From positions 372,001 to 436,000 of the forward strand of contig JAJQJQ010000028.1 in the NCBI GenBank assembly GCA_028622995.1: a stretch of 64,000 nucleotides of DNA. Reading direction: 5' to 3'. Shown here piece after piece: positions 32,078 through 44,491 of the stretch. Numbering within the stretch: position 1 is the stretch's first letter; each line of letters opens with the position of its first letter. Made by a program: the position numbers and the translations under genes. Under the pieces are notes generated by a model. It was not told where the DNA came from. It saw nothing but the letters and a program-made list of their open reading frames with translations, and made no database searches. The DNA comes from Panagrolaimus kolymaensis (taxonomy: Eukaryota; Nematoda; Chromadorea; Rhabditida; Panagrolaimidae).

Positions 32078-35000
32078 ATGAAAGCTACTTTTAGATTATT
32101 TAAAAAAATGGCAGGTCATTCTCATCATGATGGTCCAGCAAATCGATTAGCTCAGGAGAAATCTCCTTATCTTTTACAACATGCTCATAATCCCGTTGAT
32201 TGGTAAAATTTTAAACTTTTATCGAATTATAAAGTTAAAATTTATGTAAATGTATATTTTAAGGTATCCATGGGGAGAAGAAGCTTTTAATATTGCAAAA
32301 GAAACCAATCGTTTGGTTTTTCTTTCAGGTTAGTAACTCTTTTTTATTTACGTTTTTAACCTTAAAATTGAATATTTTTGCTTTTTTTAATCGAAAACTT
32401 TTACCAACTTTAGCTTTATTTTTGACGTCAAAATATGTATGATAGTTTTTCATCCAAAAAACATAGCTTTATAATCTTTAAATTTTCATAATTTGACAAA
32501 TTTTTAAAGTTTGTTAATTTTTTCATTCAAAACCCAAACATCGTTTTTTTTTGCTACAAAAATCATCAAAAATTTTTTTTACCATCCAATTAATCCAAAC
32601 TTTTAGTTGGTTATTCAACTTGCCATTGGTGTCACGTAATGGAGAGAGAATCATTTATCGATCCAAATGTTGCAAAAATAATGAATGAAAATTTTATTAA
32701 TATTAAAGTTGATCGTGAAGAACGCCCAGATGTGGATCGATTATATATGAATTTTGTTACTGTAAACCCACAAAAATTTTTTTTTGAAAAATAACTAATA
32801 TTTTTTAAATTTTTTTTAGTCAACTATTGGACATGGCGGATGGCCGATGTCAGTATTTTTAACACCTACTGGTGAACCATTAATGGGTGGAACATACTAT
32901 CCACCGGAAGATAAATGGGGTTCACCTGGATTTAAAACAGTTTTAAAATCAATTTATGAACAGGTTTGATTTACCAAACAAAAAACCTGGTATTTATTAA
33001 AAAAAAATTTTAGTGGGATAAAAACCGCGATGGCTTACTTTCTCGTGGCCAAAGACTATCAAATTTAATGCGAGAAAATATGCAACCAGATATTGGAGAA
33101 GCTCCTGCACCAAAAATTATAGCTCTAAAATGTTATAATCATTCCGTTCGAACTTTTGATGATAAATATGGTGGATTTGGACAAAGCACAAAATTTCCCA
33201 AACCTGGTTAGACAAAAAAAATCTCTTTTAATTTTAATTATTTTGTTTGTTCTGTTTTAGTAAGCTTAGATTTTTTGATGTATTATTATCGACAAAATAG
33301 CAGCCAATCATCTGGACATTCAGCATTAAAAATGTTGGATGAAACTCTCACTGCCATTGATAATGGAGGAATTCATGATCATCTTGGAAAAGGATTTCAT
33401 CGATATTCAGTGGATCGAAAATGGAGAATTCCCCATTATGAAAAAATGCTCTATGATCAAGGACAACTTTTATCGGTTTATTCAAATTTTTATAAAGAAA
33501 CTAGCAAATTCGAACATGTTGTTCATGATATTGTGGAATATGTTAAAAAAGATTTAACTCATAAGGTTCGTATATTTTTAATTTGTTCGTTAATCAGCTT
33601 TTTTTTAATCTAGGATTTTTATGACACTAAATTATCTTTTTTTAGCTCGGTGGTTTCTTCAGTGCTGAGGATGCTGAATCATATCCAACTTATGATGCAG
33701 AGAAAAAAGGTGAAGGAGCATTTTATGTTTGGACTTATGATGACCTTAAAAAATCTCTCACCCCTGAACAATTCCAAGTATTTTCAATTTACTATGGAAT
33801 AGAAAAGAATGGAAATTGTCCACCTGGTTCAGATCCACATGGAGAACTCACAGGACAAAATACTTTTTATATTGGAAACACAAATATTGAAAAAATTGCG
33901 AAAGATATGAAACTTTCTGAAGAGAATGTTTTGAAATTAATTGACGAAGCAAAAAAAGTTTTACTTCCAATTCGAGATAAACGTCCAAGGCCAAGTTTGG
34001 ATAGTAAAATTATTACAGCTTGGAATGGATTAATGATTTCTGGTTTAACTGCGGCGTATGGAGCTTTTCCAGAGAAGAAAGAATATTTAGAAATGGCACA
34101 AAATGCAGTGAAATTTTTGAAAAAATATTTAATTGATGAACAAGGAAGACTTTTGAGAACCGCATATTCTGATGAGAAAGGAGAAAATGTTATTCAAATG
34201 TAAGTCTTTAAAACTATTAAAAGCCCAAACTTTAAATTAGATAATTTCTAAGAAAAATAAATATAAAAATATTTTAAAAATTAAATCATTGTTTTTTTAG
34301 TCCAAAACCCATTCTTGCTTTCGCTGTTGATTATGCTTTCCTTATTCAAGCCCTTCTTGATTTGTTTGAAATTGATTTCAACGAAACCCATCTTCAATGG
34401 GCGAAAGAACTTCAAAATGAAATGAATGCATTATTTTTTGACAAAGAAACAAACGCAGGATATTTTAATAGCCGACAAGATCCAACAGTTTTTGCTCGAA
34501 TGCAAGAAGATCAAGATGGAGCAGAGCCTTGTGCAAATTCGGTTGCATCAATGAATTTGTTGCGATTATCTGATATTTTTGGGGATAATAAAAACTATAA
34601 AAAGATGGCTCAAGATATTTTTAATGGACACGCTCATCAACTTGAACAATATCCATATGCTTTGCCCAAAATGGTTTTAGCTGCAAATCGAATGGGAAAA
34701 TCTGCCATGCAAGTGAGTTTGTTGAATGCAAAAATGGTGTTTTTTTTCAAAAAATAAAATTTTCGTTTTCATGAAGAAAACATTTTTGGGGACAAAAAAA
34801 AAATAAAATTTAAACAAAAATGTTAGAATAAATGTTGCTTGTTTTGGGAACATTTCTTTTCATGAATTCCTTCCTTCGAAGTGAAAGTTAGCTATTTTTC
34901 TGTTTTCAGATTGTTGTGGTTTCACCAACAAAAAATGAAGACCTCGTACAACATATGATTCGAGCCATTTCATCTCGATATATCCCAGATAAATGTGTAA

Positions 35001-35244
35001 TTTTCCTTTCCGTTGCTGACACTAAAGGTTTGCTTTTCTTCTTCATAGGTTTCCAATATCAAATTGCAAATATTTTTTAGAGCATGAATTCCTTTTTTCA
35101 AGCAATCCCCAATTACGGGAGCAACTTGAAGTTGGAAAAGAATCGCCAGCTGTGTTTATTTGTGAAAATTTTACTTGTTCAACTCCCATTCGAAATTTGG
35201 ATGAACTTGAAAAACGAATTACTGCTGAACCCATGGCGGAATAG
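32078..35244 (+). CDS. SPATA20: SPATA20-like thioredoxin-domain protein (complete copy)
   Basis: About ten exons join in frame from ATG 32078 to TAG 35242-35244. Early exons are 32078-32202, 32264-32328, 32607-32761, 32820-32963, 33014-33206, 33261-33565 and 33646-34199. The protein has the DUF255/thioredoxin-like N-terminal domain ([47 protein letters not shown]) and the (alpha/alpha) barrel part ([76 protein letters not shown]). Bacterial members are called YyaL. Biochemical role is unsettled; a redox or glycan-epimerase-like role is proposed from folds. This copy alone retains the C-terminal half ([11 protein letters not shown]). Confidence 0.9.
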
Positions 35245-35612
35245 AAGCAAATTAAAAGTGAATCAAATCCTATTTACGAAACGTTGTTATTTTATTTTTG
35301 TTTTGTATTTACAATTTTTTAGAATAATTTTACATTTATTTGATGAATAAAAATTATTTTTGCCATAGTTTGAAACAGGTAATGTGTTTAGAAAAGTCAC
35401 GAATTACCCTTTTTTATTATCAATTTTATTCATAACGACTTCCAGTGAAGATACAAATTTACTTCAAAAAAAAACATACGAATTTTTATATGCAAAATCA
35501 AATAATTAATAAGTACACAAATTTAATTAACTTTTATATCAAAAATCCGAAAAGTTAAAGCTGGCAAAATAGAATTTAAAAGCAATGAAATAAAAGAATA
35601 ATTAAGATAATA
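35245..35612. other. intergenic, AT-rich
   Basis: 3' flanks of convergent genes. No feature recognised. Confidence 0.4.
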
Positions 35613-35833
35613 TCATTTTTTATTAATTTTTGTTTTCTTTCCAGTAGCTGATGATTTTGGAGGAGGTTCTTCCACAGTGATTTTAGGTTTACCTGGTTGA
35701 ATATGTGGCTTTGGTTCAGCAGTGGCTCCAATAGCCTAAAAAAAGAAAGCTAACTTTTTTACCAATTTTTTCAATAAAAAGAAAAAACCTTTGAATTCTT
35801 CGATGATGTTTCTGATGATTTTGAAGCTTCCAT
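35613..35833 (-). CDS. small basic/proline-containing protein, unrecognised
   Basis: Two exons (35833-35789 and 35735-35613) with GT-AG borders give a 55-residue product beginning MEASKSSETSSKNSK and ending SSATGKKTKINKK. The reading frame joins exactly and the composition is Ser/Lys/Pro-rich. There is no domain, no signal peptide and no known homologue to my eye. It is supported only by clean splicing and an in-frame start and stop. Confidence 0.45.
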
Positions 35834-37756
35834 AATAGCGAAAATGTTCCAAGTAAAGAAAAATAAAAATATGATTGAATATAAACGCATCGTCGCTCCT
35901 TTATAAACTTTTTTATTTTATAGCAAAAAAGAAAAGCGAAAATATTTGTTTAAAAAAATATATAAAATAAAATTCACAGCTGTCGTCGTCTCTCTTTCTT
36001 CTATGACAATAAAATAGGCAATTTTTTAATGTATTTATTTTTAAAAATGAAGAAAAACATCTTCAAGAAGGTCGACAACCTCCGTGAAGGCGTTCGGTAC
36101 AAAGATTATCGAAGAAAAAAAAGAATCATAAAAACAAGGAAAATATGTTTTTTAAAGAAAGAAAAAACAACTTTATTTTTATTTCATCAAAAAAGAAAGT
36201 GATTCAACCAAGTCTGATGTGACTCAAAATGAATCATTCAAATAGAAGTTTGGGTGGTCGTTAAACCAATAAAAATTTAAAAAAACCAAATAAAAATGAA
36301 AGATATTAGTTTTAAAAACTTTTTTTTAATTCACCTCGATTTATTTCTATTAGAAGTTCAAAGATCAAAGTAAGATTATTATTAATTTTTCTAAACTTTT
36401 TGATGGCTGTTGATGTGTCATTATTGGCATAAGTTTGCCTGAATGTCAAAGCGAAAATGTTTGCTTAATCCTTAATCGGGCTGATAATTACATAGCTTTT
36501 GGTGACGAGAAGTCCGATTCAGACTCTTGCGCAACTGTAGGACTGCGAAAACTTATTTGTTTATTTAAAAAAAAGCAAAGTATTTTGTTATTTATTTTTT
36601 GTCATTTGTATGCTTTTTTCTTCAATAATTTGGTAGTTAGATATAAATATTTTTACCAACAAAAATTTTTTTATTCTTAAAGAAAAAAAATGTGACTGAT
36701 AAGAAGCTTATATTTTCTGCTCGAATCAAGCATGCATTCTTTTTTCGTTGTTGCTGTTGTAGTTCTCTCTGCGCGTCATTTTTTTTTATCACCAATAATA
36801 AGAAGTAATAAAAAAAACTGTATAAGAAAAAAAGCTATAAACTACTCTTCCATAAGAGCCTTTACCAACCCAACAACTTACATTAAGATTTTTGTATTAA
36901 AAAGGAATGGACCGGAATCAAAAAATCGAAATAAATATTTAATGACGAAAGAAAGATCAAAAGAAGAAAACGGAAATTAAAAAACGTGATTAAGCGAAAG
37001 GTTGGTTGATTGCTTTTTTGAGCTTAATATTGGTAGGAAGAAACAATGCAAACAATTTTTTTTGTTGCTTTCTTGAGGGTCAAAGTTTTCTGATAATAAG
37101 CTTATGGGAAAAGAAAATATGACTTCCTTGTAGCAAATATTTTTTCCCAAATATTTGCAATCAATATGTATTTACTCTGGACTCTCATAAAAAAAATGTG
37201 ATCGATAAGAAAGAGGAAGAAGAATCACGTTTTAATTTTCACATTTTTTTCGTCATTCTTCTTCCTTTTCTTTTTTAGGTGAATTTTTTTTCTTATCTTT
37301 TTTTTTATTGTCTTGTTGAAGAAAGAAGAAAAAAAAACTGTAAGCCTATATTATTTTTAAGCTACAAAGGTATTAAATATTTTAATACATGTGAGTTAAA
37401 AAATATATATATACCGGAAATATGGTCATTGTCGTTGTTGATGTTGAAATTCATGAATAACGTCGCCAAAAAAAAGCATAAAAATAAAATATCACAAAAA
37501 ATGATTGCTTTTTGAGTTTGATACGTAGAAAAGTCAAAAATGTCTTAAGAACAAAGTTAAAGAAATTTTTGTTTCATTTAATTTTCTTCTTATCAATGGT
37601 TAATATTTTTTTTGGGCGTCGCTTTTTTCTCTTTTTGACTTTTTAAAGAATATTATTCTTGGTTTTTTTTTGCTTTTGAAAGTGCCTTTGTTTTGGATCA
37701 AAAAGAAAATTTTTTAAATTTACAAAATTTTGAAGCTTCAAAAAAATTTATTCTAC
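35834..37756. other. intergenic region with homology to 20.7-20.9 kb
   Basis: No gene recognised. 36575-36650 and 37200-37280 match 20725-20900, with about 550 bp extra here between the two matched pieces. Confidence 0.5.
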
Positions 37757-39367
37757 ATGCAATTGTTTTATTTATTAATTATTTTTTGTTGTTGTTGCAT
37801 TACTTTTGGAAAAAGTTTTGCATCGTCAAGATGCGATTCGCCGCCCACGGCTCAATATCTCCCTGATCAAGGGTTTGGTACATATTGTCGCTTAAATGCC
37901 AGCTATTCTCAAATCGATTTAATATATTTATTAGAAGTTTCAAATTTAAATGATGATGTTGAATTGCAATTGGTATTTATTAATTCCAACTTTTTTAAAC
38001 AAAAAAATTCTTATTTTAAGGTTCAAAAAATATTTTCCAGTAGTTTAATTCTTAATCATGGATTATATTCAAATAATGAAACAACGAATAATGTGGCATT
38101 TGTAATTTTTTCTCAAACTGCTAAAGTCGTTGTTCCATTTGGATCTTTAACGAGTTCTAATGAAGTTGCAGATAATTTTAATAATATAATTAATTGGAAA
38201 AAACAATTAGGTGAAAATGGAATAAATTATACAAATGCTTTGGAATTTGTGGATGGCATTTTTAATTATACTAATCAACGAGCAAAAATATTAATTATTG
38301 CTGGAAATAATGCGCATCAGTAAGAAACAAAACAAAAAATTTTAGTTTCATCAATAAAAAAATAAATAAATAATTTTTTAGATCACAATTTGAATATAAT
38401 AATTTTGATTTATTAAATGCAATAAATATAAGAAATAAAAGGGTTAAAATTTTTACTATTGGTTTTTCAACGGATCCTGCAAATTTGAATAAAATGGATA
38501 CATTTTTTTCTAAAATTTCTACCCCTGGATGGTATTTTCCTTTACTGGTTTTTTCTGATACCAGTAATTCTTTATCCAAAACTTTTTCGGATAAAGCAAG
38601 ACAAGGTAAATTTCATTTTTTATTAATATATTTTTTGACAAAAAATTTTGAAAAAATTAAATCAATCGAAAGCGCGGCGTTTTTTTAAATAATATTTTAT
38701 TGCTCGACTCTGATTGCATAAACGATTTTTAATTTTTATGTATCTTTTTTTTTGTTTTATAGCAAATTGTATATGCCGGGATGATAATTCTTTACGTCAA
38801 TTTTTTGCTCAAACACCTTCCATAAATCCCGTGGTTGGACCATACGTGGCTGAATATTATGCAGATTGTATATTTGTTGATGATTTTGATACCGTTAATT
38901 TTAAGGATGCCACGGAAATATGTAATTCATATTTAGGTGAAACAAGGCCAATTACAATAATGACAGCAGAAAAATGGAATTTTATTAACAGTAAATTTTA
39001 AATTTTAATCCATTTTATAAAAAGAAATAAATAATTTGAATATTTATATTTTCGTTTTACAGATTTCATAAGTGGAGTTCAAGAAACTTTTTGGTCAGGT
39101 AAAAATGGTTCCATATGGCCTTCATATTCTATTGAAGGATCTGAACCTGTTACATATTTACCCGCGTCATTTTATGATCCAACCATACAAGATGAATGTC
39201 AAAATGTATATAGTATTTCACCTGGTCAAGGTGCCATTTTTGTTCCATATATAAATAATTCTCATATATTGTGTTCAGCCGATTTTCAAATAAAATCAAC
39301 AACCTTTTGCGAATCTCGTGCCATTGATTCTTTTAATAATCCGAGAATATGCGGGTATAAAAAATGA
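37757..39367 (+). CDS. secreted vWA + C-type-lectin-like protein
   Basis: ATG 37757 gives a strong signal peptide (MQLFYLLIIFCCCCITFGKS). A von Willebrand A domain follows: IDLIYLLEVSN, then NNVAFVIFSQTAKVVVPF, YTNALEFVDGIF, AKILIIAGNN, VKIFTIGFS. The frame stays open across 37972-38020, but GTATTT...TTTAAG there looks like a frame-neutral intron. Later exons are about 38380-38605, 38763-38990 and 39063-39367. The C-terminal part (CNSYLGETRPITIMTAEKWNFIN, FISGVQETFWSG, ILCSADF) is a divergent C-type-lectin-like domain. Nematodes carry many such secreted proteins, often linked to immunity or host contact. The canonical MIDAS DxSxS is replaced by EVSN. Confidence 0.7.
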
Positions 39368-39834
39368 TAAATTTGTTACGACTTACTTAAATGTATGTAT
39401 TAAAAACTCAAAAAAAATGCTTGAATAATTAATTATTTCCCAAAACAAATATGTACATTTTATTTTTAATCGCTTTATTATTTTTTGTTGTTGTTGCAAA
39501 AAATGCGTCTTTTGCATTCATTTATGGGTTTTTTACGTCAACAAAATGTTTTTATCAGTTCTTATTTATGCTTATAAAAAAAGTAATAAATATAAAGAAA
39601 ATTCTCCTTATGTATTTTCTTATCGAAAAAATAAAATTTTTATTGTTGTTTTACATAGAAAAAAAATAAAGGCTTGGCTATATTGATTATAATTAGAGAA
39701 GTTGGGTGTTCATATTGCAAAAAGCGTCAATAAAATTACTCTGATTAGCGTTGCATATTTTTGTTCAAAGTTTGCAATTAAATAGTTAATACTTTTTTCT
39801 CTCTCTCTCATGTTTTACAATCTTTTTTTTTCAC

Positions 39835-40128
39835 ATGGGAAATCCATTAAGTTGTAATCAAATATCTGTAATTTCTGGACAAACTCTTACTAATATGAAG
39901 AATGATCGTATTCAAACGACTCACAATATTTTAGCAACTTTAACTCAGAACCTTTGGGCAATGATAAGTATAAAAGTTATCCATATTTATTCTCGCACAA
40001 GTCAAATTTGTTGTACTCAATTTTTGAGAAAAAAATATTTAATAATTATAACTCTAACAAAATTGATAAAACCTTTTTATGATAGCAATTTATGTGAAAT
40101 AAATAGGCAAAAGTTAATCCTTCAGTAA
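39835..40128 (+). pseudogene. second copy of the GNPLS small ORF, degraded
   Basis: It starts MGNPLSCNQISVISG and continues THNILATL, matching the ORF at 21621 after its signal peptide, then diverges and loses protein-like composition. The signal-peptide-coding part is missing here. Together with the matches around 36.6-37.3 kb it preserves the gene order of the duplicated block. Confidence 0.35.
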
Positions 40129-40561
40129 AATATGTAACGCTTGATATAAAATCTTCGATTCAATAACGCAAGCAAAAGGTGTTTTTACAATATACCAAAA
40201 AGCTACTATGTACATATGTATCTTTTGTTATTCATGATTAAACAGAACTTCAAATGCAAATAAAAAGGAAGCTATCTTGTTATTTGTTGGTAGATCATCG
40301 GTAATGGAAAAAAAATGCACGCAAAAATCCTAAATTCCCAAAGCTTGTTGGCATTTTGCCCTAAAAACACAAAAAAAATCAATCAATGAAAAAGCAAAAA
40401 TCCTTCAAACTTTTAGTTTCGCTTCTTCTTCTTTTTTGTTCGTGTTTTTACAAAAATTTGTGTCTCGTGTTTTATCTTTACCCATTTAATCATTTTTCGT
40501 TTTTTAGGAATTCGACCATTGAACTCATTGTCTTCAAAAAGAATCAACTCAACTCAAAGAA

Positions 40562-41427
40562 ATGGATTTAACTGGAAAAGCAGCCATTCGTGAAACATAT
40601 CTTCATGAAGATTCACCTGATCGAGATTCATCAAGTAGCAGCGACAGCAGTGCAAGCAGCAGCAGTATCGATAGTATCAATGCTGATTTTGGAAAAGAAC
40701 CAAAGATGGGTGTTATGGATGGTTTCAAAGAAAGTGTCAAAAGTATTTGTGCTGTAATTACTGGACATCGACATGTTTCAACTTGTAATAAATCCAATTG
40801 TCCTACATATGTACGAGATACCGCTCACTTTATCGAAACTGATGAAGCTTCTCGTAATGCTCGACTACTTCGTGAACAAGATAAACACGATGAAACAAAT
40901 GATAATGATCAAAAAGATGCTCTTGAAACTAGTAAGTTTACTTTCTTTGTTAGAACTTTTATTGTTTGGAGTGGAAATACTTTTTATTTTGTTGTAAAAG
41001 ACATGATTTTGCTGTTTGAAGCTTCCATTGTACTTTTTACATAGTCGCTTTATGTCAAATATGATTATGATTATAAGAAACTCCAAACGCTATACTCATA
41101 TTTTGTTCCTAGAATATCGTTATCGTTTTGTTTTCCTTTTTTCTCATGTGCTTTAGTGCAAGATTTGATATTCTTTCTCTATGTTTAGGCTATTAAGCTA
41201 TCATTCTCCTTAATGTTGAATACTTTTTAACTTGTTTCTCTTTTTTAGGCTCTGACTCTGCCGAAGCTGAAGCTGATCTTGATCATGAAACTACCGAAAT
41301 TCAACACAAAGCTTCTAACAAACAAAATCAAAAACGAAAAGTTCAAACAACTGTCGTCAAAGTCGTCAATCTTGCTGATACTCCTGATCAAAGTGTTACT
41401 GAAAGTGAACAAACTGAATCTCAATGA
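40562..41427 (+). CDS. unrecognised acidic/serine-rich protein
   Basis: Two exons (40562-40931 and 41249-41427) joined by a GT-AG intron give 182 residues: MDLTGKAAIRETYLHEDSPD, a poly-Ser/Asp tract (DSSSSSDSSASSSS), a more conserved-looking core (GVMDGFKESVKSICAVITGHRHVS.CNKSNCPTYVRDTAHF), then a charged C-terminus (EAEADLDHE, NQKRKVQTTVVKVVN). There is no signal peptide or membrane segment. The last 8 bases before the ATG (CAAAGAAA) are a plausible start context. Function unknown. Confidence 0.6.
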
Positions 41428-41841
41428 CTTTTATTATTGTTTTTACTTTTGTATTATTTCATTGATTGTATGTAAATTGTTAATTGTAAAGCTTTTAGCT
41501 TAATAAACTTGTTTTTTGTTTGGTTTGGTTATCTGGATGAAATTAGAGAGGTGCATATTTACAGTTATCCAAAAATGCAGTAGGCAGAAAGATTTCGCTT
41601 CAATGAAAAATATGTAAAATAGTCGCATGATTGTATCTTCGGTTACTAAATCCATCGGCCAATGAACGACCTTCAATCAAATCTCTTTAGAAAGAAAAAT
41701 GAGATAAGTCATCGTTGGTAAATATAATCGTTAATTTGATCAAAACTGAGTTATGTTTTTCATGAATTACGTATGAAAACTAACTTTTATATATGTATGA
41801 TTATATCAACCCACAAAAGAAACAATAATTTTGGTTAAAGG

Positions 41842-42565
41842 ATGTGTAAATTTCTTTTGCTAATAATATTTTTAACTTCTTTGAATCTTGGTGTTTCTCG
41901 GAGTTTTCGACATCGTGGTACTAATGTTGATAAATTTCAATGTTATGATGGTTATTATCTTCCAATAGAACGTAAATGCGATAATATTATTGATTGCAGT
42001 GATGTAAAATCATTTATTTTTTACGTTTATAAAACTTATGTATCTTTTTTTGTAGGATGAAGATGGGTGCAAATATTTGCATGATTGTCCACCAGGTTTA
42101 TTTATTTGTAAAAGTGGAGAATGTAAACCTCCTCAAATGAGATGCAATGGAAATCGGGATTGTTTGGATGGATCGGATGAAATTCGATGCGACGAAGCTC
42201 CTGCACGTATTATGTGTAATCCTAAAGAGGAATTTGAATGTGCTAACGCATATTGTTCTCCCATTCAAATTCGTTGTGACAATATTAATGATTGCCCTTA
42301 TGGTGAAGTAAAGCTTTGCTTTTTTCTTTGAGAATATAATGTTTGCATTTTTTTATAGGATGAAACAGATTGCATAATTAAATGCCCCTTTAACTCATTC
42401 AAGTGTCAAAATGAAAAATGTGTACCTCTAGAATCTCGATGCAATGGCACCAATGAATGTACAGACAAGTCTGATGAATTCCATTGTCCCGTGACTTTGT
42501 CAAATCTTTTTGGTGATGAAACAACTCTGGATTCATTAAAATTGACAGACTTCGAACCAAAATAA
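41842..42565 (+). CDS. short secreted LDL-receptor class A repeat protein
   Basis: Three exons (41842-42003, 42056-42307, 42359-42565) give 206 residues. A signal peptide (MCKFLLLIIFLTSLNLGVS) is followed by four LDLa modules. The first lacks a normal first cysteine pair (KFQCYDGYYLPIERKCDNIIDC). Modules 2 and 4 have the full SDE calcium motif (CLDGSDEIRC, CTDKSDEFHC); modules 1 and 3 are cut by a phase-0 intron just before DE (SD|DEDGC, YGE|DETDC). The same intron placement occurs in the large paralogue at 51028. There is no membrane segment, so the product is probably secreted. Confidence 0.8.
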
Positions 42566-42624
42566 TCTCTTTGAATTTTTTCCATCATCTTTGTGCCTCT
42601 TATTTAATGACATTGTTTACTTAA

Positions 42625-42997
42625 AGGACCATGTTCATTTGCTTCCTTTTTTCAAACACGCGTTTGATTATTCGCCGCTTCAGGATAACAAAATTCGTGT
42701 GAAGGCGGGAAAATTTTCCTTCTTCAAATTTTTTAGAATTTTTTGGATTTTCTGAAGATTTCGCCTACATGAAGAAGGTTAATAGCATTAATAATACCCA
42801 TATTCATAACTATCAATATGTTGAGCGGTCGTAAGCTGCTTTGAAGAGTAGATACATATGTTTATCTCCAGAAAATCCAAAAATTTTAAAAAATTTGAAG
42901 AAGGAGAATTTTCCCGCCTTCACAAGAATTTTGTGATGCTGAAGCGGCGAATAATCAAACGCGTGTTTGAAAAAAGGAAGCAAATGAACATGGTCCT
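42625..42997. mobile_element. TTAA-flanked foldback MITE 3 (AGGACCATGTTC ends)
   Basis: The arms are perfectly inverted over about 58 bp from AGGACCATGTTC inward and imperfectly to about 130 bp, with a central spacer of about 110 bp. TTAA is present at 42621-42624 and 42998-43001. It inserted just downstream of the short LDLa gene. Confidence 0.8.
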
Positions 42998-43207
42998 TTA
43001 ATCGATAACTCTTTGCATACTTTCCTCTTTTTCAAAACATAATTTTCTGTTGCTTCTTTAAAATTTTTTCTTAACATAGAAGTTTGCAGCAAAATTTTCT
43101 AATTTCTCTCCAAATTTGTGATTCAAGAACAAACTAAGGCAATCTTCAAAACAAATAAGATACTTCATAAAACACACAAAAAAACAAAATGAAAAACGTA
43201 ACAAAAT

Positions 43208-44491
43208 TTAAATATTATCCACACAAACAAAACTGATTTCCAAAAGTTTACATGCTGCTTCTAGCCCTTTGTTGATTCGATCACATTCATCAGCACTAAA
43301 ATCATTGAAAAGTTTGAATCCAAGTTGAGTCGGCTTCTTTTCTGTTTGAGTTTTGATTGCTTTTTTGTGTTGCTTGAGAATGAAAGCCAATAATAAGACA
43401 AGTGTTGAAGATTTGCGAGATCCCAAATAAGTTTCAAGTTGAAGCAATACAGGCTTTTCGGAATCATCATTGGTAATAACTTTGAAGTCCAATTTTGGAT
43501 CACGCTTGATATCTTCAGACGGCATTGAAATAACCTTGATCAAATCTAAAAATAAGGATTGGAGATATTGAGTGATTGAAAAATGAACATACCGTAAACC
43601 GTGAATTGATCTTTGTCCTTGACCATGTTCATATCAGTAACAATTGTTGGTTTTTCTTTTTCAAAGCTCAGAAACAGATCATTGCCAACCATACCTGAAA
43701 AGTAATAAAGTATTAGTTTTAGTTGCAAAGTAAAAACAAAACTTACCATTCCAAGGTTTCAAAAAGTTATAACCATTTTTATCACGAACACAAACAACAG
43801 ATGAGTTATCATATAAACCAATTACAGGAACATTCAAATCAGCTTTGGTTGAAAGTTTCTTAGGTAATGTTTGGATTTCAGGAATGTAATAAGGTTCTTG
43901 GTAAAGAAATAGAAGTGAGTTGTGATCGACGACCAGAGCAAGCTTGATACGATGTCCTTGTTCTTTCATTGGTTCAGCTTTTCCTGCAGCTTTGCAACTT
44001 TGAGATTTGTCATCGAAGAATGCTACCTATAAACAAACGATTATAAGAAAGAAAACGTTTTTAAAGTACTTACATAATAAAGCTTCTTTGATGAAAAAAG
44101 ATTTGATGTAAATCTTTCAACTGGTTTGCAATTTCTTCTTTCACTTTTGGAGCAGCTTCACTAAAAAGTTAACATACAGATTAGAACAAAAAACAAAACA
44201 AAAATACTTGCCTTTCAACGACAAGAACAGATCCATAACGATAAATTCTTTCGTTATTAGGAACCATTGTTCCAGCAATTAATGTTGGCGCATTTGCAGG
44301 ATAAAAAAGCTCAAATCCTGGTGAATAATTACGAGCGATGGCTCTTTCATAAAGATGAATATTCTAAAATCGTTTGTTTATAAAAATAATTACATTAAAA
44401 ATAAACTTGCTTTAGGAAAATCTTCATCAAATTCTTCTTTGATGGTACCTCTTTTATTTGATATAAAATTGACGGAGTAATTATCTGACAT
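43208..44491 (-). CDS. unrecognised multi-exon protein
   Basis: The start is ATG at 44489-44491 (MSDNYSVNFISNKRGTIKEE). Exons include NIHLYERAIARNYSPGFELF, the 43679-43969 segment KLALVVDHNSLLFLYQEPYY..GLYDNSSVVCVRDKNGYNFLKPWNG, MVGNDLFLSFEKEKPTIVTD, and the last exon ending LLEISFVCVDNI, stop at 43208-43210. Short regular introns and no frame-breaking stop in recognised exons suggest a functional gene. No signal peptide is evident. I cannot assign a family. Confidence 0.6.

Noticed and set aside
42640..43000. The long inverted repeat as a possible pre-miRNA or CRISPR-like unit
   Set aside because: Arms are too long and TTAA-bordered, fitting a foldback transposon; no spaced direct repeats exist in the window.
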